Assembly: GCA_015178975.1 (NCBI GenBank)
Contig: WHVD01000003.1
Coordinates: 1,736,001-1,800,000, forward strand
From: Hysterangium stoloniferum
Taxonomy: Eukaryota > Basidiomycota > Agaricomycetes > Hysterangiales > Hysterangiaceae
Length of the DNA: 64,000 nt
Reading direction: 5' to 3'
Shown here in pieces: positions 21,484 to 32,500 of the stretch. Below the pieces are notes generated by a model. That model did no database searches, was not told where the DNA came from, and was given only the letters and a program-made list of their open reading frames with translations. Position numbers and translations under genes: made by a program. Each line of letters starts with the position of its first letter. Positions within the stretch are counted from its first letter, which is position 1.

Positions 21484-23581
21484 GACTCTGGGCTTCTGAA
21501 ACCAATAACCCTCTCAATGTGTTTGGACCCAAGCATTAATCAGAGCCTCTTGTAGATTGTTAGCATAAGTCTGCAAGCTCATGATGTCATCAATGGGTTG
21601 TCCTTGTAGAAGGCAAAGCCATTCCGTGGGCAGCATTAGGATAAGTCTGCATGTTTCGTCCTTTCAATTTTGGTGGAACCCATACAAGAATCGATAAAGT
21701 TTAATTCTCCATTGAATGTAGTGAATGGGTGTCTCACAATCGTGGCCAGCTTGTCAAAATTTCATGGCTTCTCATTCTAAGGCTAAGGATTCACATCAAC
21801 GAGTTCCAAGTAATCCCTCTACAATGCCCCAAAGGAATGATCTGTGAGATCGACTGAATTCAGTGTGATGTTCACGGTCCAGGGTGCTCCACCAGACCTT
21901 GGCATTGCCAGTGAGTTGTCTTGGCAGAGTGACTCCTAACAACGTGCTCATGGAGTCTGATATCTCTGAGAGACTCATGATATCCATGATGTAGTCCAAA
22001 GCCTTGGATTGAGCTCCATCGTATTCGGGAAGGTCAGACCATTTTATCTTGATGTCATTGGTGTTAAGAGCAATCTTCTTATCCTTAGGTAAGTCATCGA
22101 TAAACGCACTGGCTCGAGACTGCGTTGGAGTTTGAAAGGGGGAGTTAGGTACTCCACTGTGATATGTCCCGAATTCCCTCCATAGTCTGAATTATTAGAA
22201 CTCCCAGATGAACTGCTAGGGGGTCCTCCTGGTGGCAGAAAGGGATTCAAGGAGATCGGCAGGGAATGGCGGGGATCATCTGGATTCAGTGATCCTCAAC
22301 CAGCAACCTGACCAGCTATACCCTCGGTGAATGTGGTAGAGAAGGACAGTCGACCCCTGTTGGTGACCAATTGATTCCTAATCACAGGTTGTTCATCACC
22401 GAAGTTGGGATTATCCGAAATTCTTTTGAACGTGATGCAAGAGCGATGAATCCCCTGGTGGGGCGTAGGGCTGGGTTCCGTTGCGATTCCTCTCTCAATT
22501 TTGATCGTATTCAAAGGCCAACATGGCTGAGGCTGATGGAAGGGAGCGCAGACTTCAATCCCCTTTTCCTGAAAGCGATCTATAAGTTGCATCCTCATAT
22601 CCAATGGGAAGTCTTGCAAAACGACAGGATGATTGAGCGAATGGAGGAAACAAGTATCAGGAGACCCATTTAGGTTGCGAACAAACGAATTAGTTGTGAA
22701 GATGGGCAACTTGGGCAGTTGAATCAAATTATTATAAGGGTAAAGCACCTCCAAAACCATTTTATTGAGCCTCCTTTGATTTCACCTCAACCAGCCCCTT
22801 AGAGTAAAGTACATGAATGATAGATTTGGCGTGACTCCGTTAAGAGATTCCTCCAACATTCAGATGTACATATACTGGTAGTCAACCTTGGGCATGACAT
22901 GATCCCCACTGAGTAGGACGTGAAGGATTTGCAGCATGTCATTGTGTGTATAAAGCGCTTCAAGGAATAAAGAGAACACTTCCCACCTAAAAATCATCCT
23001 TCCCCCTTCCATAATGGATGTAACATCACTTGACCATTCGGGAATTGAGTGGGTCAGATCCTCAAGTGTTCCTGGTCACGTGAATAAGTCCCATGCCAAT
23101 AAGATGGCCTGATAACGACCAAACCAGACTGCTACAGTCACCAGTAAAGAAGGGTAATCCGTTTCGTACTCCTCCATGAAAGGAGTAAGCTGATCAGTGG
23201 AGGTTTGATCGGCATAGTACATGTCCCACTTCACATTGATAGGCTCAGTGTAAACCATATGACCCCCAAGGAACTGCTTAAGGATGACCTGCCTTGGTGG
23301 GAATGCGAGAACGGGCTCGGGTGCACGGGTAGGCTCAACATTAGCTCCAGGGTGCTCAACTGCCCAGTTGATGGACATTCCTCAGGTGGATCAGGGAGAG
23401 TATCTGTTGATGGTCCAGCTGCTGCTCTGGGGGGATTCTCAGGGGCTGGTCTCTGAAAAGTCAATGAAGACTTCCTCATGGTGATGTCATGGGGTGGTTC
23501 CAGACTAGCAGGTCTTTGACGAGGTGTTGAACTACTTGGGGTTGTTGAAGATCTCGGTGTTTGGTTCTTGCCAGTGGTCAT
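21484..23581 (-). pseudogene. Element 2 gag N-terminal and capsid region
   Basis: Homologous to 1204-3400 of element 1 but broken into several frames. The N-terminus MTTGKNQTPRSSTTPSSSTP begins at 23581. A frameshift near 23300 leads to PRQVILKQFLGGHMVYTEPI and on to LFT, TGA, PGTLEDL (TGA at 23076-23078, the same place as in element 1). Then DHVMPKVDYQYMYIWMLEES, FVRNLNGSPDTCFLHSLNHP, and capsid blocks LDYIMDIMSLSEISDSMS and WWSTLDREHHTEFSRSH near 21800-22000. Confidence 0.85.
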
Positions 23582-23634
23582 TTGCGTGCTTAGAAATTAA
23601 TAGTTGTAGAGTAACATTTTCTTTGTAGGGAAAG

Positions 23635-23657
23635 AGCGGTCCAGCCCAGATCACCAC
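23635..23657 (-). other. Primer-binding region of element 2
   Basis: On the minus strand GTGGTGATCTGGGCTGGACC follows the 5' LTR, differing from element 1 by two C-to-T changes. Confidence 0.55.
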
Positions 23658-25299
23658 TGTGAAGAGTGGTGGAAGTTCTAACCATTCTATATACGAAGAA
23701 TATCGACCATTTAGGTATGACATGATGTATTGACTATCTAAGTCTAATACAGACCGAACGTGTATTGACTGTTTAGTTCAATACGGTCGAGTGAATTAGC
23801 TATCTAAAGTAGAATAGAGAGCTAAAACAAATAAAGGAGAATCGACTGTAAAGTATGATTCTGAATGACTGCTCGAGTGTTGAAGAGAATAATGAGGGAG
23901 TCAAATAACAGAGTAGTGCGGATGTAGTCCGCACGGATTGAGATAATGGTTTGAGTTTCAACTAGTATAGTTTGAAGCTCTGATTGCACTAGTAGTTAAA
24001 GCCTGTCTGTGACAGTCGAGACGATACCCCAATCACAACTTACAGGACACTAACTGGGTGTCTGGGTAAGTGTGAGGAGTATGCTTTTACCACAGTTTCA
24101 TTGTGGTAAAACACTCCTTTTATTTTATTTATATTTTACACAATCTATTCATATTTATCTATCTTTTATATTCTTCGAATATTCCATCATTTCATTAGTT
24201 CGAAGCATTGTGTATACTTGTGGGTGCACTCGGCACCAATTAGAACTCAGACACACTTTTACCCAAGCACCACCACTCGTAAGACATAAACTAGGTCTAC
24301 TACAAGCGGTGATCAGGGTAACGTGTCAGCTACCATATAGGTAGCATTATCTGAACTACTGAACACTTCTGGCCTCAAACTATAACAGTCGAAGCCTCCA
24401 CTCGAACCATCGCTGTAGAGAGTTCAATCGGAAAGTAACCTATATGGCAATAGTTTCAAGTCACATCACAAGCACAAATTCTTATATATACTTTGGCACT
24501 CAAGACAACTTCTACACAGCCAAATCAGTTTCATCAAACAGATGACTATTACTCCATCATGTTCAACACTGCATCGTCCTCCAAAGTAACCCTCAGTTCC
24601 TACTCAAAACTGACTCTTCACTCCCAAATAGAACTCCAGCCAATAACATCTCGCTTCTCCTCATCCTCAGACATCATTTCCAAGCCCCTACCAGCCCACT
24701 CATGCTCCTCCAAGAAATACCATTGTTTCCTCCGTTGACAAGGTATTTGACTCCCATATGCTCCAGACGATCCTGTCTTCATTCGTATAGAGCACTATGA
24801 TGGCTCCTCCAAAATCCTCCACTATCGATTTGATCAAGTGTTCAAGCAGGACTGTTCCCCACTGTCATCGGGAATCTGTTACATGGTAACGTTCACTCCA
24901 ATAGGAGATCACAGAGGACCCAAGTTATTCAGGACCCCGGTTCCAGAGGGAAGTCAAGTAGAGCCTCGTCAAGGTCGTTGTCGTTTCGTGTTCCTTGCAT
25001 GGTTGTGGAGCCTACTCACCACCTGGTTCTAAAATGGTGATTGATTGTGTCCCCTCCTTATACTGCAAAACTAGGAACACAATACGTCCAATCTCGGTTC
25101 ATCGATTGGTAATATTGTCAAGATTTTGAAATCAAGCATAGTGTTAAGTTCCCAAACAAAGCTCCACGGATAGTCCCGCAGAGGTTTCCAGTAACTATTC
25201 CGAACACACACTTGCTTCCTGGAATAGTCCCACGGAATCCCCGGGTAATAGGTCCCGGGAAAGTTCTGGGGATTATTAGTACAAGGAACGGTGATATCA

Positions 25300-25490
25300 G
25301 AATAATTACCAGAAAGTCTGGTGAACGACTGAGATGGACTTGGCTTCAGCTTATAGGCTGTGCCCTCGTACACTCATTTGGGTGTCCATATTTTGAGCTG
25401 ACAGAATGCATACAGGAAGATATAGATTCGGGAGTTCCCGTGGGAGTTCCGGGAATCGAGTGTGCAGACAGACAAGAGGACTAGAGACTG
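25300..25490 (-). repeat. Dispersed repeat, copy A
   Basis: On the minus strand it contains CCTATAAGCTGAAGCCAAGT preceded by GAGTGTACGAGGGCACAG and followed by CTGGTAATTATTCTG. It matches 29390-29540 over well over 100 bp, including the later ACTAATCCCCAGAA. Confidence 0.7.
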
Positions 25491-25724
25491 TTCAAGGATC
25501 AAACTTTTTCAGGGGAAAACTAGTTCGAGATTGAAACTGGATTCTAAGTACATGAATATAGCAGACTTATATAGATCGTGAAATGTAGTAATACCAAATC
25601 CGGTATTAATGAGAGGCAGAACTATTAAACATAAAACAAAACAAGTAAATACTAAACTGGGAATTAGGGACGGAATGGAACGGGAGCGGAGAACGAATCA
25701 TGACAGATCATTTAACCATAACTG

Positions 25725-26200
25725 GAGCGGGGCTCAGTTAGAGGGGTTCTGGAAGTCTGGTCGGAGTCCGGTGACTTGGTGCACAAGATAGTGTCGGGTA
25801 TAGACAGGCTTGATGTGCAGGAGGTCCAGTGGAGTCCAGTGGGTTTTCTGATGACTGGTGTGTGAGATGCAGAGACAGATAACAGGAGCGGGGTTCTATG
25901 CTCTGTTAGAGGGGTTCCAGGAGTCCGGTTGGAGTCCGGTGACTGGTACATAAGACACAGAGTGTCGGGTGTACATAGAGTGGAGTCTGGAGTCCGGTGG
26001 AGTCCAAGGACTGGTTTATGAGACAGAGGGCTAGGTGCAGACAGGTGGGGTGTGTACAGAGTGTCAGGCATAAACAAGTTGACATGCGGGCTCCCGTGGG
26101 AACTCCGGTTGTTACTATACAATATAGAGGGTCGGGAGCATGTAGGATGGGGTCCGGGGGCCCGGAGGCCGGCGGGTTTTCCAGTTCCTGACACATAGCA
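25725..26200. repeat. Degenerate tandem repeats (GGAGTCCGGTGACTGG type)
   Basis: The motif recurs at irregular spacing: GGAGTCCGGTGACTTGG (about 25763), GGAGTCCGGTGACTGG (about 25931), GGAGTCCGGTGGAGTCC (about 25990), with neighbouring GAGGGGTTC and GTGTCGGGT units. The copies are diverged and unevenly spaced, like an old minisatellite. Confidence 0.55.
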
Positions 26201-27141
26201 TTTGAGGGTGACACATTATCATGGGATTCTTGAGTGTTTCTGACTCATATCATCGATGTTTCATCAGCCATCACTTCTATTACTCCATCATCCCTATTGT
26301 CTGACTCACTTCCCCTATTGTTCTATTGTGTTTCCCCATTTATCCGTATCACATGTCTGATCTCATCTTTTGTTTGTCATTCTCTTATTGTTCAGTGCAG
26401 CCTCCCCCTATTATTGTTCACAGCTTTACTAACACTCCTATTGTGATGACTCAGAGATGACTCACACCATATCGCATCGTTATTGTGTCGTTGTTTGTAG
26501 ATGTTTGATTTGACCTGTGCTCTCTCATGTATATAAGGGCCTCTCTTTTGCCCACTATTGAACAAGCAATTTTGTTGTATCTCATTTCGAAGCTCATTCT
26601 TAAGCACAATCTCTTAAGTCTTACTCTCAGTCTCACTCCTACGGCCAGTAAGGGATACTGTGGTGTCTCTTATTGTTGAAGTTCTACACTCCTCGACATT
26701 GGGCTTACATCAGCCTTTTGTATTCATCTTTGTTTACATCATCCAAGGTCCGATCTCTAGCCTCTCGCTCCGAGTGTGTTTGGTTATAGACTGGTTTCAA
26801 GAACTACTTTGTTAGTGACTGTCATAAAAACTTGACCGTTGCGTGCAGGTTATTAGGTCTTTTCCTAGTAACGAACTTACATCGCACTCATTGACTCCTT
26901 CGTCATCTCGTGCTCTTTCTCTCACTTTCTCTTATATTGCACCGAATAGGTCAATATTCTTCCTTTCTACTCATTTCTTCGTATATAGAACGGTCAGAAC
27001 TTCCGCCACTCTTCACAGTAAGTCATGGCTGTGGGGTAAAAAGTGTCTGAGTTCTAACTACTGGCACTAGAATACATAAGTCTGGCATATGCACCCACAA
27101 GAGTCAATGTACCGAATGCATAGGTCATCGGACTAATTATA

Positions 27142-28719
27142 CAGTGACCCAAAAAAGCATCCGGATGTTTGGTGAAATTGGAAAGATGGGTTTGCAGCTC
27201 CAGAAATAAAATAGATAAAATTCTGAATAAATCAGAGGTAAGAGGTATACATCTGACCTACATGATGAGATAAGCATGACATCATAGCTTTCCTTATCAG
27301 GGAAGTAGGAAATGAACAATGGACATGGTGCATCCGGACATTTTTTTTGCTCTGTCAACTGATACATGAAACTCAACTAAGGTTCATATAACTGTGGGAA
27401 TTTCTGGTTAGGTTCAACAATGTCATGTGACCACATGTTTAAATAACACATTTACATGAACCTTTGCCTCAATTCACCCCCCCACCACATGATGAAGAAG
27501 CACTCTACTGAAACAAGGCTCTCTGTCATTTCTCTTCTCCAGGAGGGTCACTCCTGCAGAACAATTGCTTCTAAACTTCATATTGGGCACTCTACAGTAT
27601 CAGAAATTCGCTTCCAACTCCCTGGTCCACTTCCAACACCTTCCAGAGGTTGTCCTCCCAAACTCTCCCCCAGGGATCATCACCACCTGGCTCGTTCTAT
27701 CACCTCTGGACAGGTTGATAATGCCTCCCAAGCCAAGTCCCACCTCTCCCTCAATGTCTGCACACAGACAATTAGAAATGCATTGAAGAAAGAGAATTTG
27801 AAGGCTGTGGTGAAGGCCAAAAGACCTCTTCTTGCCTGTTGACACATCAAGGCTCGATATGAGTTTGCTATCAAGTACCAGCATTGGACTGAGGAGGACT
27901 GGTTTAGGGTTATCTTCTCAGATGAGACCAAAATCAATCGTTTGGGCTCTGATGGGAGGTTGTGGGTATGGAAAAGACCAGGTTCTGCACTCACTCAGCA
28001 GCATATCAATGGAACTATCAAATTTGGAGGGGGAGTCTAATGATTTGGGGATGTATGACAGCACATGGTGTGGGGTACATGTGCAAGATAGATGGGATGG
28101 GAGGATAGTATTGGAGGACTATATCTTCAAAACAGTGGAGTATTATGGGATGGACAGGGAAAGGTTTGTCTTCCAGCAGGACAATGACCCTAAACACACT
28201 TGCAAGTTGGCCAAGGATTGGTTCAAGGACCATCAGGTGGAGGTTTTAGACTGGCCTGCACAGTCTCCAGACCTGAATCCAATATAACACCTATGGTGGG
28301 AGTTGAAGAGAAGGCTTGGAACATACCCTGAGGCCCCCAAGAGCATATTGGAGCTCTGGGAGAGAGTGGAGGTGGAATGGGAGGGTATTCCAAGGGAGAA
28401 ATGCCTTGAATTGATCGAGAGCATGCCTAGAAGGGTCGCTGCAGTACTAAAGGCCAAGGGGGGGTACACTAAATACTGAAACTGGTAAAAACTAGTAATT
28501 AATTACAAGAGCAAAAAAAGTGTCCGGATGCACCATGTCCATTATTAATTTCCTACTTTCCTGATAAGGAAAGATATGATGTCATGCTTATGTCATCATG
28601 TAGGTCAGATGTATACCTCTTACCTCTGATTTATTCAGAATTTTATCTAGTTTAGTTCTGGAGCTGTAAACCCATCTTTCCAATTTCACCAAACATCCGG
28701 ACGCTTTTTTGGGTCACTG
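27142..28719 (+). mobile_element. Tc1/mariner element T1
   Basis: 1578 bp with TA duplications (27140-27141, 28720-28721) and long terminal inverted repeats of about 211 bp (27142-27352, 28509-28719), both beginning CAGTGACCCAAAAAAGC. The two arms differ at only about a dozen positions by eye. It is inserted in element 2's 5' LTR and carries a defective DD34E-type transposase. Confidence 0.95.
27489..28479 (+). pseudogene. Tc1-type transposase of T1, inactivated
   Basis: The N-terminal helix-turn-helix region (SVISLLQEGHSCRTIASKLH, SRGCPPKLSP) runs to a TGA at about 27841. The same frame continues KYQHWTEEDWFRVIFSDETK (first Asp), GSDGRLWVWKRPG and IKFGGG. A one-base loss near 28037 and another shift near 28105 follow. 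Then FVFQQDNDPKHTC (second Asp) and DWPAQSPDLNPI, stop, HLWWELK: the catalytic Glu codon itself is TAA (28285-28287). The C-terminal end AVLKAKGGYTKY is normal for the family. The start is the Met pair at 27489. Confidence 0.9.
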
Positions 28720-28822
28720 TATGTGTATAATAAAATAGAGAAAAAATAGAAATAATAATGGAAATATAGTATGAGCTCGTCCAGACTATATTTCTGGAGC
28801 ATATTTTGCCATACCTCTTACA

Positions 28823-29265
28823 CTTAGTAGCTACATTACAGCAGGTTTATATATGAGTTATTGGTGTCTAGAAAATACTAACTAAGGGAAGAGTGGAAAT
28901 ACCAATGACAAATAACTTGACCAAGAACAGGAAGGTTATGATAAAGTCAGAGGCTGTGAATAACTGAGGGTGATAACTACAAAAAAGGAAACAGTCTATG
29001 GTATATACAACCTAGGTGGGACATAGAATAAATGGATCATCAAAGGATAAAGGGACATATCAGAATATAACCAGATAGTACAAGTATAATTTGATAGGGG
29101 CTGTAGCAGGGTTTGATTGCCATGAGGGTGTAGTCAATGTCAGGTTTACTGACAGTGACCAATATGATGATGTGATGATAACTTGAGATGATAGTGTCAT
29201 CAGTTATCTTCAGGTTGCGACACGGTCGTAACATATATAGTCTTTGATAGTCATGTACTTACTCT
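28823..29265. other. Gene-free stretch right of element 2
   Basis: A/T-rich, no supported frame, no repeat that I recognise. Confidence 0.4.
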
Positions 29266-29540
29266 TTAGTTTGTATCTCGAATTAGTTTGTATCTCGACT
29301 TATATAGTTTATTATCCCTTCCATCTTCCTGTATGCTCAATATCTGGCACTCCCTGGACTCCAGACATCCAGACACCCTGGAACTCTGAGTATCTGTAAA
29401 CCTTCCAGCATATATCCATCCTCTGAAATATGGACAGCTGAGTGAGTGTACAAGGGTGCAGCACATAAGCTGAAGCCAAGTCCATCTGTACTCTGGTAAT
29501 ATTCTGAGACACCCAAACTAATCCCCAGAAAATCCTGGAC
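29266..29540 (+). repeat. Dispersed repeat, copy B
   Basis: Contains GCAGCACATAAGCTGAAGCC (about 29457), preceded by TATAGTTTATTATCCCTTCC and CTGTATGCTCAATATC blocks that are also in copy D (55225-55470), and followed by sequence shared with copy A. Confidence 0.75.
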
Positions 29541-29619
29541 TAATTCTCCAAAACTCCATGGACATGTTCTGGGAAGTGTCTGGAATAACCACCAGAAATT
29601 CCACCCTGAGATCCAGAAC

Positions 29620-29765
29620 TTAACACTCTGAAATTAAGGACATCTGAGCATTTGCATAGGGGCACAGCACATAAGCTGAAGCCAAGTCCTGACCCTACCT
29701 GGAAGTATCTGATTTCCCAGTTATTTCCTGATAGTCTTAGAATAAGTCCTGACATGGAACTTAAC
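29620..29765 (+). repeat. Dispersed repeat, copy C
   Basis: TGAAATTAAGGACATCTGAGC, then the core CAGCACATAAGCTGAAGCCA (about 29665) and TCCTGACCCTACCTGGAAG. This is closer to copy D, which has TTGAAATTAAGGACTTTGAGC and TCCTGACCCTATCTGATAG, than to copy B. Confidence 0.75.
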
Positions 29766-29984
29766 ACCATTTAGATACCAATGAGATCAATGACATTTCA
29801 CTGGACTATTCAGCATAATACTGGGGCATGCCAGAAATTATATCCATTCAATTAGAAATGCTTTACAACATCACACCAGTGGAAGCTACATATCTTCTCT
29901 TGACCAGGAACTTTCAATAAACTCAGTAGCCAGCTCCCCAAATAGTTGGAAGAGGCAGTAACTGTCACAAGAACAGGAATTAGA

Positions 29985-30502
29985 TCCATCAAGAAGATCT
30001 ATTCAATCTTATGGTTGAATTGCTTGTTGCACATGACAATACTCTGCAGATTTTACATGTGTTACTCAGGAGAACCGGATCTGTACCCCAGGTGGACCAC
30101 TGCTACATTTACATTCAGATCCTGGAACGCTCTCTCCATGAACCAGCTCTCAACCTATCCTTCACTTACTTTGGTCTGAGACTCCGATTGATGGATTGCC
30201 AACAGAAATGTGACAAAATACTATTAGAAATCCTGCACCAATTTGATGACTCTACAAAAGTGCCCTCATCCCTGGTATCAACCACTGAGTCCTTCCTTCA
30301 AGAGCTTAGGGGGTCTCCAGATATGACCCCTCTTTGTTCAGTTAACCATCTGGTGATTCTGGAGGACTTCCCACCTGAGATGAGGGACTCACTTATCAAA
30401 TACCTCAAAGATAAATCTATTCCCCCTGCTCTCATCCCAGGCCCTTGTGTCTCTGTACTCCTTATCCATGGCTTTGGTTCTGTCCACTATGTGGTCATAT
30501 GA
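29985..30502 (+). pseudogene. Gag relic of a third gypsy-type element
   Basis: The translation aligns with the N-terminal gag of element 1 (1880-2330): DNTLQILHVLLRRTGSVPQV against DDVLQILHVLLSRDHVVPKV, FLQELRGSPDMTPLCSVNHL against FVRNLNGSPDTHFLHSLNRP, and VILEDFPPEMR against VILEDFPLDLR. No LTR or pol is nearby, so this is an isolated fragment. Similarity is moderate, consistent with an older or different subfamily. Confidence 0.8.
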
Positions 30503-31322
30503 GTCCAGTCACTTCTGGTGACTATTATGTGTTTGTGTTTGTGTGGTAATCCATTTGTCCACTAGGGTCACTATTTTGTGCCTCGATCCCCTTCTATTCT
30601 CTCATTCTAACAATTTGTTAAGGCAATGGGATTGCGGCTGCACTCGAGTGGGAGTGACAAAATAGATGGCCCTTGCCCCTTAAATGCTCCCAAGGCAAAT
30701 GCATCAAGTTGGAGAGTCACGGATCAGCACTGATGCGTTGGCATGTCCTCACCTTTGCTCTTATTGTGCCTCGTGCCGCCTCGTGGTACGAAGACAACTT
30801 TCACCTATTACTTAAGTGTGAGTTGATCCTCTTGGCTCCTCAGTCCCTTTTTGCCCTTCCGAGCGACGACCGAGGTGAGTTCTTAAACCTTGTATTGTTT
30901 TTGTCAACCCTGGATATTAACGTATGCAGTTCGGGCATTACTCGCTCTTGTGCAGGTGAATATATAGTGGTTTCTTGCCCTTCCGATCAACGAGGTTCGG
31001 GCATTACTCGCCTTTGTGCAGTTTTCGTCAAGAACCCCCTGAACAAACCGGAGTGTATTTTTAAAATCTATAATTTGATGACTTCCGGTGGGTCTCCTTA
31101 GGGTCTGGCAGGGACACTAGCAGAGGGGTTCTAAGTGGGGCCTGGACAGTGAGGGTATTGTGCGCCGTGATATCTTGCAAGAGTAATGATCCGTCAGAGT
31201 ATCGCGGAATTAGACGGTTTTCCTGATCCTGATGTAAAAGTTGAGATTTTTTTTGTGGATCTCCGTCGGACTCCAGCCAGCTCCGCCAAATGACAATTCT
31301 TCGGAGAAGCACCTTCGGGGTA
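30503..31322. other. Gene-free stretch with a short direct repeat
   Basis: A 142-codon frame (30673-31101) lacks any recognisable domain and spans the direct repeat, so I do not call it a gene. GTTCGGGCATTACTCGC is repeated at 30929-30955 and 30995-31021 as a 27-bp unit with two mismatches. Confidence 0.45.
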
Positions 31323-31499
31323 CAGTCGAACCTCCCTTAACCCATACCTTTGGTAACCCATAACCCCGTATACCCCATGACTCCATCGGAAACCACAACC
31401 TGGTGTGTCAGGATTTCACACCCCTCAAATCCCACAACTTCTAATGACCCATAGCCTCAGCCGTCTTTCGAGGGGTATGGTTTATGGGGGGTTCAACTG
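31323..31499 (+). mobile_element. Small TA-flanked inverted-repeat element (MITE-like)
   Basis: Begins CAGTCGAACCTCCCTTAACC and ends GGTTTATGGGGGGTTCAACTG, an imperfect inverted repeat of about 25 bp. TA sits on both sides (31321-31322, 31500-31501). The terminal sequence style and TA target suit a non-autonomous Tc1/pogo-superfamily element of 177 bp. The interior is rich in CCCATA-type motifs and has no ORF. Confidence 0.6.
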
Positions 31500-31581
31500 T
31501 ACCAACGCATGTTCTAAATCTCGAAATGTATGGTTTATAGGGGGTTCGACCGTACCAACGCATGTTCTAAATCTCGAAATG
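31476..31581 (+). repeat. 53-bp tandem duplication over the MITE end
   Basis: Two copies with period 53: TATGGTTTATGGGGGGTTCA at 31476 and TATGGTTTATAGGGGGTTCG at 31529, each followed by CGTACC- or TGTACC- plus AACGCATGTTCTAAATCTCG. The right end of the MITE-like element was duplicated together with flanking DNA. Confidence 0.85.
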
Positions 31582-32500
31582 CTTCTATGAGGCTAACTCC
31601 GTTATCAGAGTCCGATATTAAGTCATTCGTTCGTGTCCTTCTGCTCATCTTTTCTTTCTCGGTATTTTATGGCTGTGTCCGGTTTTTCCAGGATGACAAC
31701 CTGACAATAACATTTATTAATATCTCCGATTTCACGCATTTCTCATGGTGATAGCACCGGCCATATTTCATCAAGTGTCTGCTTCGTCTCCCTATTCTCT
31801 GACAACTCTTTTGTAACGCCGCTAAGCTTCTGGTGGCTCATTGCAACTACGAGCGGTGCTGACGTACTCGACAATGGTTCATGCGTACGGATGTCATCAT
31901 ATCTGTAAGGGGTCATGGAGTGGACTCCCGGTGTACTGTTTCGTGAATTAAAGTAAAGGTTCCACGTGGTGTTAGAACCTGCAATGTATGTAATGTTAGC
32001 CAGCCTTCCATCATATTGCGATGATGCTTTTTTGTTCTTTTTTCATAGGTTGGTGGCAGACTCTTTGCACTATCCTGTTTTTAGTCTTGGGTCGTTTTCC
32101 CTCCACCATTGCAAGCTACAATTTTTCGGAATTGCCTTTGCACTTCGGGCACGCAATTGATGTATAGTAAGGTGGAAGGGAAAAGGGGAGTGTGGTCCAG
32201 TGCAAGAATTTAGAAGGCAACTGTGCAATATTTGTACCCGAGCTATACCCTCTTTTCAAGGACGTAGAGACCGTCACCTAATTTTCAAAAAGGAATATTT
32301 ATCAGAGAATATTAGCGGTTTGTCAGACATGGAACTCATTTTTCCATCACCCCTTCAGAACTTACACTGCGAAGCACCTCATACATCCGTATCCGCCGTC
32401 CCATCAATTTTTTGTAATGAACCACTCTGTCGGGACAAGAAAATGAAGAATATTACAGTAATTTTCATTGCTAATTTAAACAATGTGGAGCTCAGCCCGT
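31582..32500. other. Gene-free stretch
   Basis: Short frames only (60-100 codons), none with a recognisable domain or a convincing splice structure. Confidence 0.4.

Larger units (their letters stand above)
24414..26881. mobile_element. 2.47-kb insertion of unknown class inside the solo LTR
   Basis: Bounded by TCGC or ATCGC duplications (24409-24413 and 26881/26882-26885). It starts TGTAGAGAGTTC and ends CGAACTTACA, so TG...CA termini are possible. The left third has short frames without recognisable domains. The middle holds one copy of the dispersed repeat (25300-25490) and degenerate GGAGTCCGGTGACTGG-type repeats (25725-26200). The last 440 bp resembles an LTR or promoter end (TGTGATGACTCAGAGATGAC at 26442, TGTATATAAGGG near 26528). 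No matching LTR is found at the left end. It may be a non-autonomous LTR element or a composite. Confidence 0.55.
24071..27017 (+). mobile_element. Solo LTR of family 3, itself interrupted
   Basis: Flanked by perfect GTAAG duplications (24066-24070, 27018-27022). Its two pieces, 24071-24413 and 26886-27017, together match the reverse complement of the solo LTR at 5814-6287, starting TGTGAGGAGTATGCTTTTAC and ending CCGCCACTCTTCACA. The missing join lies in CGAACCATCGC / ACTCATTGACTCC, where a 2.47-kb insertion sits. Confidence 0.92.
13096..28822 (-). mobile_element. Element 2: diverged Ty3/gypsy chromovirus, minus strand
   Basis: Same gene order as element 1 but reversed: 5' LTR on the right (23658-28822, interrupted), gag, protease, RT/RNase H, integrase-chromodomain, ORF3, ORF4, and 3' LTR on the left (13096-13732). 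Encoded proteins resemble those of element 1 throughout, but the LTR sequences are distinct apart from the ends, so it is a different subfamily. Many TGA stops and a few frameshifts make it inactive. Its flanks (GAGCA at 13091-13095, CTTAG at 28823-28827) show no target duplication. Confidence 0.93.
23658..28822 (-). repeat. 5' LTR of element 2, split by two insertions
   Basis: Three collinear pieces match the left LTR (13096-13732): 23658-24070, 27023-27141 and 28722-28822 (ending CCTCTTACA). The first gap is a solo LTR flanked by GTAAG; the second is a Tc1/mariner copy flanked by TA. Removing both gives an LTR of the expected size. Confidence 0.92.

Noticed and set aside
25725-26200. CRISPR-like or regular satellite array
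   Set aside because: Repeat units are diverged, unevenly spaced and without unique equal-length spacers; the genome is eukaryotic.
30673-31101. 142-codon frame as a host gene
   Set aside because: It spans a 27-bp direct repeat in transposon debris and has no domain or splice context.
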